A program made the position numbers and the translations under genes. A stretch of 64,000 nucleotides of DNA from Streptomyces sp. Ru62 (GTDB lineage: Bacteria > Actinomycetota > Actinomycetes > Streptomycetales > Streptomycetaceae). Every line of letters starts with the position of its first letter. Within the stretch, counting starts at the first letter, position 1. The stretch covers positions 186,001 through 250,000 of the forward strand of contig NZ_PQSU01000009.1 of the NCBI RefSeq assembly GCF_002920615.1, written 5' to 3'. Positions 56,023 through 64,000 of this stretch are shown here, one piece after another. Below the pieces are notes generated by a model that worked only from the letters and a program-made list of their open reading frames with translations, searched no databases and was not told where the DNA came from.

Positions 56023-57219
56023 ATGAAGAGCGCATTCCTCTACGCGGCCACGCGGACACCGTTCGGCAAGTTCAACGGCGCGCTGGCCGGCATCCGGCCC
56101 GACGATCTGGCTGCCACGGCGATCGGCGGCGTGCTCGGACAGGTACCGGCGCTGGATCCCGCCGCGATCGACGAGGTCGTGTGGGGCAACGCCAACGGCG
56201 CAGGCGAGGAGAACCGCAACGTCGGCCGGATGGCCGCGCTGCTGGCCGGTCTGCCGACCAGCGTGCCCGGCACGACGGTCAACCGGCTGTGCGGGTCGAG
56301 CCTGGACGCGGCGATGACCGGCTCCCGCACGATCGAGACGGGCGACGCCGAGGTCGTTCTCGTGGGAGGTGTCGAGTCGATGACGCGGGCACCGTGGGTG
56401 CTGCCCAAGCCGTCGCGGGCCTTCCCGGCGGGCGACGTCACCGCGGTGTCCACGACTCTGGGCTGGCGGCTGGTCAACCCGCGGATGCCGAAGGAGTGGA
56501 CCATCCCGCTGGGAGAGTGCAACGAGCAGCTCCAGGAGCGCTTCGGCATCTCCCGCGAGCGCCAGGACGAGTTCGCCGTCCGCTCCCACCGCCTCGCGCA
56601 CCAGGCGTGGGAGGACGGCTTCTACGACGCGCTGGTCACCCCGGTCGGCGATCTGGTCCGCGACGAGGGCATCCGCCCGGACTCGGACACCGAGAAGCTC
56701 GCCGCGCTGAAGCCGTCGTTCCGGCCGGACGGCACCATCACCGCGGGCAACTCCTCCCCGCTCTCCGACGGCGGCTCCGCGGTGCTCCTCGGCAGCGAGG
56801 CGGCGGCGACGACCATCGGCCGCGACCCGCTCGGCCGGATCCTCGGCAGGGGCGCGATGGCGCTGGACCCGCGGGAATTCGGCTACGCCCCGGTCGAGGC
56901 CGCCAACCGGGCGCTCGCCCGCGCCGGGATCACCTGGGACCAGGTCGGCGCGGTCGAGCTCAACGAGGCGTTCGCGGTCCAGTCACTGGCCTGCGTCGAC
57001 GCCTGGCTCAAGGACGGCCTGCGCGACCCCGGGATCGTCAACCAGCGCGGCGGGGCCATCGCGATCGGGCACCCGCTGGGCGCCTCCGGCGGCCGGATCC
57101 TCGGGACTCTGGCCGCGGTCCTGAAGGAGCGCCGCGAGCGGTACGGCGTGGCCGCGATCTGCATCGGCGTCGGCCAGGGGCTGGCCGTCGTCGTGGAGAA
57201 CCTGGAGGTGTCGAAGTGA
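56023..57219 (+). CDS. pcaF: Thiolase, beta-ketoadipyl-CoA thiolase-like
   Basis: 398 aa from ATG 56023; there is no good ribosome site and the start may be leaderless. Catalytic Cys-90 is in NRLCGSSLDA. The other triad members are in NEAFAVQSLACVDAW and AIGHPLGASGGRI (His), and CIGVGQGLAVVVE (Cys). It cleaves beta-ketoadipyl-CoA to succinyl-CoA and acetyl-CoA in aromatic catabolism; an acetyl-CoA acetyltransferase is possible from sequence alone. The CoA-transferase genes that follow support the PcaF role. Confidence 0.82.
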   Translation: MKSAFLYAATRTPFGKFNGALAGIRPDDLAATAIGGVLGQVPALDPAAIDEVVWGNANGAGEENRNVGRMAALLAGLPTSVPGTTVNRLCGSSLDAAMTGSRTIETGDAEVVLVGGVESMTRAPWVLPKPSRAFPAGDVTAVSTTLGWRLVNPRMPKEWTIPLGECNEQLQERFGISRERQDEFAVRSHRLAHQAWEDGFYDALVTPVGDLVRDEGIRPDSDTEKLAALKPSFRPDGTITAGNSSPLSDGGSAVLLGSEAAATTIGRDPLGRILGRGAMALDPREFGYAPVEAANRALARAGITWDQVGAVELNEAFAVQSLACVDAWLKDGLRDPGIVNQRGGAIAIGHPLGASGGRILGTLAAVLKERRERYGVAAICIGVGQGLAVVVENLEVSK

Positions 57220-57911
57220 GCCGCGCCACTGTGCTGGAGTCGACCGACGAGGCGGTGGCCGGGATCGAGGACGGTTCCACCGTCCTGGTCGGCGGCTTCG
57301 GCCTGGCCGGGATGCCGTTCGACCTCATCGACGCCCTCATCCGGCAGGGCGCGAAGGACCTCACGATCGTCTCCAACAACGCCGGGAACGGCGATGTCGG
57401 ACTGGCGGCGCTGCTCGCGGCCGGCCGGGTCCGCAAGGTGGTGTGCTCCTTCCCGCGGCAGGTCGACTCCTACGTCTTCGACGCGCTCTACCGCGAGGGG
57501 AAGATCGAGCTGGAGGTGGTCCCCCAGGGCAACCTCGCCGAGCGGATGCGGGCGGCCGGCGCGGGCATCGGCGCGTTCTACTGTCCGACCGCGGTCGGCA
57601 CTCCGCTCGCGGAGGGCAAGGAGGTGCGGACCATCGACGGACGCGACTACCTGCTGGAGTATCCGATCAAGGGCGACTACGCCCTCATCTCCGCGCACCG
57701 GTCCGACCCGATGGGCAATCTCGTCTACCGCAAGACGGCCCGCAACTTCGGCCCGGTGATGGCGACCGCCGCCACCACCACGGTCGTCCAGGTCGACGAG
57801 GTCGTCCCGCTCGGCGCGCTCGACCCGGAGGCGGTCGTCACGCCGTCCATATACGTCGACCGCGTCGTCCCGGTCGAGACCCGCCACTACACCGTCCAGG
57901 GGGCACGATGA
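57216..57911 (+). CDS. pcaI: 3-oxoacid CoA-transferase subunit A
   Basis: 231 aa from GTG 57216, overlapping the thiolase stop (GTGA). The family signature DGSTVLVGGFGLAGMPFDLI and EGKIELEVVPQGNLAERMRA are present. With subunit B it moves CoA from succinyl-CoA to 3-oxoadipate (or another 3-oxoacid) just upstream of the thiolase step. Confidence 0.85.
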   Translation: MSRATVLESTDEAVAGIEDGSTVLVGGFGLAGMPFDLIDALIRQGAKDLTIVSNNAGNGDVGLAALLAAGRVRKVVCSFPRQVDSYVFDALYREGKIELEVVPQGNLAERMRAAGAGIGAFYCPTAVGTPLAEGKEVRTIDGRDYLLEYPIKGDYALISAHRSDPMGNLVYRKTARNFGPVMATAATTTVVQVDEVVPLGALDPEAVVTPSIYVDRVVPVETRHYTVQGAR

Positions 57912-58600
57912 CCACCGACACCACCGCCGCGGCACGCTCGGCGTCCCCGGGCGAGGCGCCGATCGCCGCCGACCGTCCGCTCGGCATGGACGAGGTGGCC
58001 GCCGTGATCGCGCGGGACATCCCGGCCGGCGCGTTCGTCAACCTCGGCATCGGCCGGCCCACCAGGATCGCCGACCACCTGCCCGAGGAACTCGGCGTCG
58101 TCCTGCACACCGAGAACGGCATGCTCGGCATGGGCCCGAAGGCGGAGGGCGCCCAGATCGACCCCGACCTCACCAACGCCGGCAAGGTCCCGGTCACCGA
58201 GCTTCCGGGAGCGGCGTACTTCCACCACGCCGACTCCTTCGCCATGATGCGCGGCGGCCACCTCGACGTCTGCGTACTGGGTGCCTACCAGGTCTCCGAG
58301 CACGGTGACCTGGCCAACTGGCACACCGGCGAGCCCGGCGACATTCCCGCCGTCGGCGGCGCGATGGACCTCGCCATCGGCGCCAAGGACGTCTACGTGA
58401 TGATGACGCTCTTCACGAAGTCCGGCGCGCCCAAACTGGTCCGGCGGTGCACTTATCCGCTCACCGGCACAGCTTGCGTCAGCCGCGTCTACACCGAGGT
58501 CGCCACCTTCGACCTCGGGCCCCAGGGCGTCCACGTGCGGGAGACCTACGGCATCACCCTCGACGAGCTGCGCTCACGGCTCGACGTCGAACTGCACTGA
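57908..58600 (+). CDS. pcaJ: 3-oxoacid CoA-transferase subunit B
   Basis: 230 aa from ATG 57908, overlapping the previous stop (ATGA). The active-site glutamate is in LHTENGMLGMG. VNLGIGRPTRIADHLPEE and MMRGGHLDVCVLGAYQVSEH are family motifs. No pca upstream genes (pcaGHBDC) are in this window, so the aromatic ring-cleavage part lies elsewhere. Confidence 0.86.
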   Translation: MTTDTTAAARSASPGEAPIAADRPLGMDEVAAVIARDIPAGAFVNLGIGRPTRIADHLPEELGVVLHTENGMLGMGPKAEGAQIDPDLTNAGKVPVTELPGAAYFHHADSFAMMRGGHLDVCVLGAYQVSEHGDLANWHTGEPGDIPAVGGAMDLAIGAKDVYVMMTLFTKSGAPKLVRRCTYPLTGTACVSRVYTEVATFDLGPQGVHVRETYGITLDELRSRLDVELH

Positions 58601-58613
58601 CCTCCTCGACCGG

Positions 58614-59000
58614 TCAGCCGCTCATCCAGCCGTGCTCCCCGTGCACGGCATCGGTCTCGTCCTCGCCGAGCCATTCGAGCGTGAACCGCCGGTCCCGCAG
58701 CCGGAAGCATCCCGAGGCCCAGTCCCGGAGCTCGTCATCGAGTTCGTCGGCACCGACGATCCCGTCCTCGAACTCGGGCACCCGCTGTGCCGCACCCACA
58801 CGGAACACTGCCCACTGAGGAAGCTCCCGCGGCTTCACCCACCGCCGTCGCCAGACCGGGCCTTCCCGCCACCACCACGTGGTGACCGTGGTCATGAGCA
58901 CGCCGACCTGTTCGTCCCCGTCCATGAGGCGGGCAGCGGCACGGCGGTACGGGTCGAGCCGGACATCCGCGGGCGGCTCCGGCCGCTCACATCTGAACAC
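58614..59000 (-). CDS. Conserved hypothetical protein, Trp/Arg-rich
   Basis: 128 aa from GTG 59000; the frame extends to 59090 through a run of eight G that argues against the longer start. The sequence has TTVTTWWWREGPVWRRRWVK, FEDGIVGADELDDELRDWAS and FTLEWLGEDETDAVHGEHGW. No domain recognised. Convergent with the CoA-transferase operon. Confidence 0.55.
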   Translation of the reverse strand: MFRCERPEPPADVRLDPYRRAAARLMDGDEQVGVLMTTVTTWWWREGPVWRRRWVKPRELPQWAVFRVGAAQRVPEFEDGIVGADELDDELRDWASGCFRLRDRRFTLEWLGEDETDAVHGEHGWMSG

Positions 59001-59115
59001 GCCCGCATTCTCCCTGACGACGGGGTTGACGGGGGGGGTCGCCGCGAGCCGGCGGTCACCAGGTGGGGACGGGTCCACCTCGGTGATCACGTCGCAGTGC
59101 CGTCCGCCGGGAGCC

Positions 59116-59454
59116 TCAGGAACGGACGGCGGTGTCGCTGTCCGGGTGGAGAGCGAAGATCTGGTCGAGGCCGACGATGCGCAGGACCCGCAGGGTGTTG
59201 GCGGGTACGGCCGCCAGCGCGATGTCGGCCTCGGCGGCCTGGGCGTGGCTGCGCGCGGCGATCAGGGCGGTGATGCCGCTGGAGTCGCAGAACCGCATGC
59301 CGCCCAGATCCAGGACCAGGCGCTGGCCGGGCTGGAGGGTGGCAGCGGCGACCCGTTCACGCAGCTCGCTCGCGTTGGTGTAGTCGAGCTCGCCGAAGAT
59401 CTCCAGAACAGGACCGGTCGGGGCGTCTCGGGTGGTGATCTTCAGCGGGTTCAT
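59116..59454 (-). CDS. rsbV: STAS-domain anti-anti-sigma factor (RsbV-like)
   Basis: 112 aa from ATG 59454, overlapping the stop of the phosphatase gene (ATGA). The STAS signature LVLDLGGMRFCDSSGITALI has the phosphorylatable Ser in DSSG. In its dephosphorylated form it would bind an RsbW-like anti-sigma kinase and free a stress sigma. No rsbW or sigB is here. Confidence 0.88.
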   Translation of the reverse strand: MNPLKITTRDAPTGPVLEIFGELDYTNASELRERVAAATLQPGQRLVLDLGGMRFCDSSGITALIAARSHAQAAEADIALAAVPANTLRVLRIVGLDQIFALHPDSDTAVRS

Positions 59455-60758
59455 GTTCTGTTTCTCGCGGGGTGGTCGGGGGCCGGTACGCCGAGGGCTA
59501 GCAGGGCGGTGTCGTCGTCGAGGCCGTCGCCGAAGCTGTCCAGCAGACCGGTCAGGGCCTCGATCACGGCGTGGGGTGGCTTGCCGCCGTGGCCGGCGGT
59601 GAAGGCGAGCAGTGCCTCGTCGCCGTACAGGCTGGTGCGGTCCGCGCCGGTGCGGGCTTCGGTGAGGCCGTCGGTGTAGAGCAGCAGGGTGTCGCCGGGG
59701 GCGAGGACCGTCGTGGCGGTCGTGAAACGCGCCGTGGGCAGTACGCCGACGAGCAGGCCGCCGGGGGTCGGCAGGAAGTCTGCCGTGCCGTCGGCCCGCA
59801 GTGCTATGACCGGCGGGTGGCCGCCCGAGGCGAGGTGGACGGTGAGCCGCCCGGTCGCCGGGTCGGGCTCCAGGGTGCCGAAGACGGCGGTGCAGTAGCG
59901 CGGGTCGCCGCTGCCGGAGTAGCGCTCGTGGAGCACCTTGTTGAGGGTGGTCAGAGCGGAGACGGGGTCGGGGTCGTGGAGGGCGGCGGCGCGCAGGGTG
60001 TAGCGGGTGAGCGAGGTGAGCGCGGCGGCCTGGGGGCCCTTGCCGCACACGTCACCGAGGAAGAAGGCGAAGCGTTTGCCGTCGAGGGGGAAGACGTCGT
60101 AGAAGTCGCCTCCGAGCCGGTCGGGAGAGGCCGTGTGGTAGTGGGTGGCCGTCTCCACCCCGGGTATGCAGGGCAGGGTGTCGGGCAGCAGTGACTGCTG
60201 GAGTACGGCGAGGGCGTCCTGCAGCCGGGCCCGATCGGCCTCCGCCTGTCTGCGTGCCGCTTCGGCCGCCTTCCGGCCGCGCAGCAGTTCCTCCTCGTAG
60301 GCCCGGCGGTCCCTGGCGTCGAAGACAGTGGTGCGGATCAGCAGCGGCTCGCCGTTGCCGCCGCGTTTGACCACCGAGGAGACCAGCACCGGGATCCGGT
60401 CACCGTCGGTCCGCTTGATCTCCAGGGCGATCCCGCTGATCTCGCCCTGCATCCGCAGCAGCGGCGCGAAATGCGTCTCGTGGTACAGCTTGCCGCCCAC
60501 GGTCAGCAGGTCGGCGAAGCGCATCCGCCCCACCACCGCCTCCCGCTCCAGACCCAGCCAGCCCAGCAGGGTGGCGTTGATCTTGGCGATGGTGCCGTCC
60601 ATCAGCGTGGACAGGTATCCGCACGGCGCCTTCTCGTACAACTCCTCGGCGCTGTCCTCCAGCAGTGCGGCGAACGCCGCGTCCGCCGCCTTCTCGTCGT
60701 CGGGGCCGTAGGGGCCGTGCGGGTCGTGGGGGTCGGGCTGATGCCCGGCGCGGCACAT
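59451..60758 (-). CDS. rsbP: PAS-domain PP2C phosphatase (RsbP-like)
   Basis: 435 aa from ATG 60758. A His/Asp/Pro-rich start, a PAS domain at about 40-150 (YEKAPCGYLSTLMDGTIAKI, NATLLGWLGLEREAVVGRM), a short coiled coil, then the SpoIIE/RsbU-type PP2C domain (LGGDFYDVFPLDGKRFAFFL, GDVCGKGPQAAALTSL, LLLYTDGLTEARTG, DDDTALLALG) with the metal-binding Asp residues. It should dephosphorylate the RsbV-like protein encoded next. Confidence 0.9.
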   Translation of the reverse strand: MCRAGHQPDPHDPHGPYGPDDEKAADAAFAALLEDSAEELYEKAPCGYLSTLMDGTIAKINATLLGWLGLEREAVVGRMRFADLLTVGGKLYHETHFAPLLRMQGEISGIALEIKRTDGDRIPVLVSSVVKRGGNGEPLLIRTTVFDARDRRAYEEELLRGRKAAEAARRQAEADRARLQDALAVLQQSLLPDTLPCIPGVETATHYHTASPDRLGGDFYDVFPLDGKRFAFFLGDVCGKGPQAAALTSLTRYTLRAAALHDPDPVSALTTLNKVLHERYSGSGDPRYCTAVFGTLEPDPATGRLTVHLASGGHPPVIALRADGTADFLPTPGGLLVGVLPTARFTTATTVLAPGDTLLLYTDGLTEARTGADRTSLYGDEALLAFTAGHGGKPPHAVIEALTGLLDSFGDGLDDDTALLALGVPAPDHPARNRT

Positions 60759-61561
60759 CACCGCAGGCCGGCCAGGAAGCTCCGGATCGCCTCGTTGGTG
60801 GCTTCGGGCGCCGACAGGTGCGGGCAGTGCCCGGTCGCCTCCAGGGTCACCAGCGTCGATCCGGGGATCGCCCGGTGGACGAAGGCACCGACCTCCCGGG
60901 GGGCGATGACGTCCTCGCTGCATTCGAGCACCAGGGTCGGCACCTTCACGCTCTTGAGGTCGTCCCTCGAATCCGACAGGAACGTGGTGCGGGCGAAGAC
61001 GCGCGCCATGTCCGGGTCGGTGGCGCAGAAGCTGTTCTTGAGTTCTTCGCCGAGTTCGGGGCGTTCCGGGTTCCCCATGATCACCGGCGCCATCACCGTC
61101 GACCAGCCCAGGTAGTTCGACTCCAGTGACGCCAGCAGTTCGTCGATGTCCTGCGCGCTGAACCCGCCCCGGTAGCCGTCGTCGTCGATGTAGCGCGGAG
61201 ACGGAGCGACCATCACCAGCGCCCCGATGCGCTCCGGCGCCGCGTCCGCGGCCAGCACCCCGATCATGGCGCTGACCGAATGCCCCACGAACACCGCGTC
61301 TCGCAGGTCAAGTGCCTCACACACCTCCACCACGTCCCGGGCGTAGCCGTGCAGAGAGCCGTAACGGTTCTCCGAGAACGCGGCCAGGTCCGAGCGGCCC
61401 GAGCCGACGTAGTCGAAGAGCACCACCCGGTAGTCCTCGACCAGGGCAGGCAGCGTCAGTCGCCACATGTTCTGATCACAGCCGAACCCGTGGGCCAACA
61501 CCACGGTGGGCCCCTGCGGGTTGCCGGTGACGGCGACGTTGTTCCTGCGGGCGATATCCAT
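60758..61561 (-). CDS. rsbQ: Alpha/beta-hydrolase RsbQ homologue
   Basis: 267 aa from ATG 61561. Catalytic triad regions: VGHSVSAMIGVLAA for Ser, LVLECSEDVIAP for Asp and ATGHCPHLSAPE for His. The opening ARRNNVAVTG and the VLAHGFGCDQNMWRLTLPAL stretch are close to Bacillus RsbQ and plant KAI2/D14. RsbQ supplies the PAS domain of RsbP with an unknown small molecule. Its stop overlaps the RsbP start by one base (TGATG), so the pair is coupled exactly as expected for an RsbQ-RsbP energy-stress module. Confidence 0.88.
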   Translation of the reverse strand: MDIARRNNVAVTGNPQGPTVVLAHGFGCDQNMWRLTLPALVEDYRVVLFDYVGSGRSDLAAFSENRYGSLHGYARDVVEVCEALDLRDAVFVGHSVSAMIGVLAADAAPERIGALVMVAPSPRYIDDDGYRGGFSAQDIDELLASLESNYLGWSTVMAPVIMGNPERPELGEELKNSFCATDPDMARVFARTTFLSDSRDDLKSVKVPTLVLECSEDVIAPREVGAFVHRAIPGSTLVTLEATGHCPHLSAPEATNEAIRSFLAGLR

Positions 61562-61621
61562 ACCCGCCAGTCTCCCAGGCACGGGCCACCGCTCCCCCAC
61601 TGCCCCCAGGCCCTCCTTTAG

Positions 61622-61635
61622 CTGTTCGAGCAAGT
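61622..61635. promoter_or_regulatory. Repeat motif CTGTTCGAGCAAGT near RsbQ
   Basis: A 14-base motif that differs by one base from the one at 61776. It lies 61 bases upstream of the RsbQ start. Confidence 0.4.
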
Positions 61636-61775
61636 GGTTCCGGAGATCCGCCTTCAAGGTCGACCGCAGCGGTGGATTGAGGTGACCTGTATGCCTTTCG
61701 CCTAACGTTTCTCCGTACGACCCGCCACTGGTGACGTAGCTCACACCCATCCAAGGAACGCCGACGGCTAATTTC

Positions 61776-61789
61776 CTGTTCGAACAAGT
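61776..61789. promoter_or_regulatory. Palindromic operator candidate CTGTTCGAACAAGT near OYE
   Basis: Contains the perfect 10-bp palindrome TGTTCGAACA, 65 bases before the OYE start. It is a plausible site for the MarR encoded at 63103. Confidence 0.5.
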
Positions 61790-61853
61790 AATGGTCCCGC
61801 AGAGACCCGCGTGGCCGTACGAACACGCCCCTTCCCCTCCGGAGGAGATGACG

Positions 61854-62939
61854 ATGTCGAAGGCATTCGAGCCGTACGAGCTGGGCGGCAAGCGCCTGGC
61901 CAACCGCCTGGTGATGGCGCCGATGACCCGGAGCCGCGCCTATGGTCCCGGCCAGAGCCCCGTGCCGTTGATGGCCGACTACTACGCGCAGCGCGCCTCC
62001 GCCGGGCTGATCGTCACCGAGGGCGTCCAGCCCTCCCGGGTCGGCCAGGGCTACCCCGACACCCCCGGCATCCACACCGCAGGGCAGGTCGCTGCCTGGC
62101 GCGAGGTGACCGACGCGGTGCACGCCCAGGGTGGCGTGATCTACCTCCAGATCATGCACACCGGCCGGGTGGGCCACCCGGCACTCATGGGCCTGCAGCC
62201 CGTCGGCCCCTCCGCCGTCGCGGCCACCGGGCAGGTGTACACCCACGAAGGCCCCCAGGACTTCGTCACCCCGCACGAACTGACCGACGCCGAGATCCGC
62301 GCCACCATCGCGGACCACTCCACCGCCGCCCGCAACGCCGTGGAAGCCGGCTTCGACGGCGTCGAGCTGCACGGCGCCAACGGGTACCTGATCCACCAGT
62401 TCCTCGCCCCGAACAGCAACCAGCGCACCGACGCCTGGGGCGGCAGCCCCGAGAAGCGCATCCGCTTCGCCGTGGAGACCACCAAGGCCGTCGCCGAAGC
62501 CATCGGCGCGGACAGGGTCGGCTTCCGCCTGTCCCCGGGCAACCCCTACAACGACATCGACGAGTCCGACACCGCCGTAACCGAGGCCACCTACACGGCC
62601 CTGGTCGAGGCCCTCGCGCCGCTGAACCTCGCCTACCTGCACCAGTTGGAGGCCCCCGGCGTACGCGAGCTGACGCTCCGGCTGCGCAAGGCATGGCCCA
62701 CGACCTTCATCCTCAACCCCTTCACCGGCCGGGAGCCCACCGGACCGGCCGAGCTGGAACTCGTCGAGAACGGCACCACCGACCTGCTCGCCTACGGCGC
62801 CCTCTTCCTCGCCAACCCCGACCTGCCCGCCCGCCTGGCCCAGGGCGGCCCGTTCAACACCCCCGACCCCACCACTTTCTACGGCGGCGGCGAGAAGGGC
62901 TTCACCGACTACCCCGCGCTGGAGGAAGCCCGCGGCTGA
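61854..62939 (+). CDS. Old Yellow Enzyme, NemA-type ene-reductase
   Basis: 361 aa from ATG 61854, six bases after GGAGGAG. FMN-barrel motifs: LVMAPMTRSRAYGPGQSPVP, YLQIMHTGRVGHPAL, GVELHGANGYLIHQFLAPNS with the His-Gly-Ala-Asn site, and VGFRLSPGNPYNDI. It reduces activated alkenes, nitroesters or N-ethylmaleimide using NADPH. It probably detoxifies electrophiles and may answer to the adjacent MarR. Confidence 0.92.
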   Translation: MSKAFEPYELGGKRLANRLVMAPMTRSRAYGPGQSPVPLMADYYAQRASAGLIVTEGVQPSRVGQGYPDTPGIHTAGQVAAWREVTDAVHAQGGVIYLQIMHTGRVGHPALMGLQPVGPSAVAATGQVYTHEGPQDFVTPHELTDAEIRATIADHSTAARNAVEAGFDGVELHGANGYLIHQFLAPNSNQRTDAWGGSPEKRIRFAVETTKAVAEAIGADRVGFRLSPGNPYNDIDESDTAVTEATYTALVEALAPLNLAYLHQLEAPGVRELTLRLRKAWPTTFILNPFTGREPTGPAELELVENGTTDLLAYGALFLANPDLPARLAQGGPFNTPDPTTFYGGGEKGFTDYPALEEARG

Positions 62940-63102
62940 CGGCTCGGCCACGGAGCCGAGCCCGTCGGGCGTGCCGCGCCTGAGCAGCACATACCCTGCT
63001 GCACAGAACACGGACCCGAGAGCCCGTACGCGGCAGCCGGCGCCGACGCCGGCTGCCGCGGTCGGCTCGGGCAAGGACGGCCGCACGGGAGAAGGCAGCA
63101 CC

Positions 63103-63627
63103 ATGGACTCCGAGGCAATGGACCAGGTCACCGAGACCGGGGAACTCCCCGAGGCCGCACACCGCGGACCCATCAGCCATGCGATCTTCCGGGTGGCCCG
63201 CCTGCACCGCATGCTCGCCGGCCAACTGCTGCGCGAGGTCGGCCTGCACCCGGCCCAGGAACTGGTCATGATGCAGCTGTGGGACCGCGGCCGGATACGC
63301 CAGACCGACCTGGCCCGGCACGTCGGTGCCGACGCCGCCACCATGACCCGCACCATCCAGCGTCTGGAGAAGGCCGGCTTCGTGCGCCGCGTGCGCTCCA
63401 CCAGCGACCGGCGCTCCGTCCTGGTCGAACCGACCGCCGCCAGCCAGGCCCTGCGCCAACAGGTCGAAGACCTCTGGGCCCGCCTGGAGGACTACGCCAC
63501 CGGCGACCTCACCGACACCGAACGCGGCGCGACCCTCGCCGCCCTCCAAGCCCTCGAAACCAACCTCGCCGCCCGCGTCAGCGGCGACACCGAACCACCC
63601 TCGCGCCCCGGCGCGCCCGACGCCTGA
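63103..63627 (+). CDS. MarR-family regulator
   Basis: 174 aa from ATG 63103 with GAAGG upstream; the frame from 62971 is longer but lacks support. Winged helix: HPAQELVMMQLWDRGRIRQT, VGADAATMTRTIQRLEKAGF, RRVRSTSDRRSVLVEPT with the DRR wing. It follows the OYE gene by 163 bases, a usual arrangement for an electrophile-sensing repressor and its reductase target. Confidence 0.87.
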   Translation: MDSEAMDQVTETGELPEAAHRGPISHAIFRVARLHRMLAGQLLREVGLHPAQELVMMQLWDRGRIRQTDLARHVGADAATMTRTIQRLEKAGFVRRVRSTSDRRSVLVEPTAASQALRQQVEDLWARLEDYATGDLTDTERGATLAALQALETNLAARVSGDTEPPSRPGAPDA

Positions 63628-63649
63628 CACCCCCGCTCAGGGCACGGAC

Positions 63650-63790
63650 CGCACCCCACCAGAACCAGGGGCGGCAGCGCCAAGAAGACGACCCGATCAC
63701 CGAACCGGCCCAACGCGGCGGCGGCGAACAGACGGCCGAAGTCCGGTCGCAGAGGAGTTCGAGCCGAGCGGATGCGGACATCGAGTCGTC
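63650..63790 (-). pseudogene. MFS transporter N-terminal fragment
   Basis: A minus frame encodes LRPDFGRLFAAAALGRFGDR and VVFLALPPLVLV, the first helix and start of MFS efflux pumps. It loses homology within about 40 residues, running antisense into the MarR 3' end. A truncated relic. Confidence 0.45.
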
Positions 63791-64000
63791 CTGTGGGGGC
63801 GCAGAGCTCCCCGGGAGTGACGGCGTCTCGATCGGCGATGGGGTCAGTGGTGGGAACAGGGACCTGGCTCTGCGCCTCCCAGGCATCCGCCGCGCCCCGC
63901 TGCCGCGTACCGACGTGCCCGGGAGAACCGCGTGTCTGCTGGAGCGGACGCACACGGCAGCTCGGCTAGGTTCCGTATCGGCGTTGGCGGTTCCCGTATT
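63791..64000. other. Window right end, nothing recognised
   Basis: About 210 bases with no supported gene. Confidence 0.3.

Overview
The window is actinobacterial and most likely from a Streptomyces chromosome. Evidence is the very high GC content, strong third-position GC bias in every real gene, GTG starts, two WhiB-like proteins, several ECF sigma factors, a LAL-type LuxR regulator, FtsX-type permeases and Tat/lipoprotein signals. Many genes are accessory or broken (fragments of a cupin, an NRPS, an MBL hydrolase, two MFS transporters, an APC permease and an IS5 transposase), which fits a variable region. I saw no tRNA, rRNA or CRISPR array.

Left half (about 1-41.4 kb). The dominant theme is a putative ECF41-type sigma-factor regulon. 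Four ECF sigma genes lie in the first 15 kb. Each has a SnoaL-like C-terminal extension (one of them cut short), the hallmark of ECF41-like sigmas. Fourteen intergenic sites fit TGTCACA-N16-GGTC (8 exact, 5 with one mismatch, 1 with two). Thirteen of them point at a gene start: a DUF5134 membrane protein, OsmC/Ohr, a 7Fe-type ferredoxin, a fumarate-reductase-like flavoprotein, two NAD(P)-epimerase-like proteins, a WhiB-like protein, an NDH-2, two of the sigma genes, two VOC proteins (one heading an operon with a third epimerase) and an ABM monooxygenase. NAD epimerases and oxidoreductases are the classic genomic partners of ECF41 sigmas. I read this as one local redox-oriented regulon with autoregulation of at least two sigmas.

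Interspersed in the left half are an orphan FtsX-type permease (17.3-19.7 kb), a three-gene operon for D-2-hydroxyacid dehydrogenase, an acyl-CoA-dehydrogenase-like protein and ACT-domain prephenate dehydratase (20.0-22.9 kb, with three inverted repeats in its leader), a secreted amidase (23.3-25.2 kb), a belt of gene debris (25.2-32.4 kb), a large LuxR ATPase regulator, a DyP peroxidase and a secreted beta-lactamase-like serine hydrolase.

Right half (41.7-64 kb). An ArsR/SDR pair shares an 18-bp operator. An M4-like metallopeptidase and a HAD protein are convergent. A LacI-controlled operon encodes a polyamine-type ABC importer, an FrlB-like SIS deglycase and an FrlD-like PfkB kinase, suggesting uptake and breakdown of an Amadori (fructosamine) compound. 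A LysR regulator is divergent from a thiolase and a two-subunit CoA-transferase (beta-ketoadipate endgame). RsbQ-RsbP-RsbV homologues form a translationally coupled stress module, divergent from an Old Yellow Enzyme and a MarR regulator, with a shared 14-bp motif upstream of both units. The right end carries a truncated MFS fragment.
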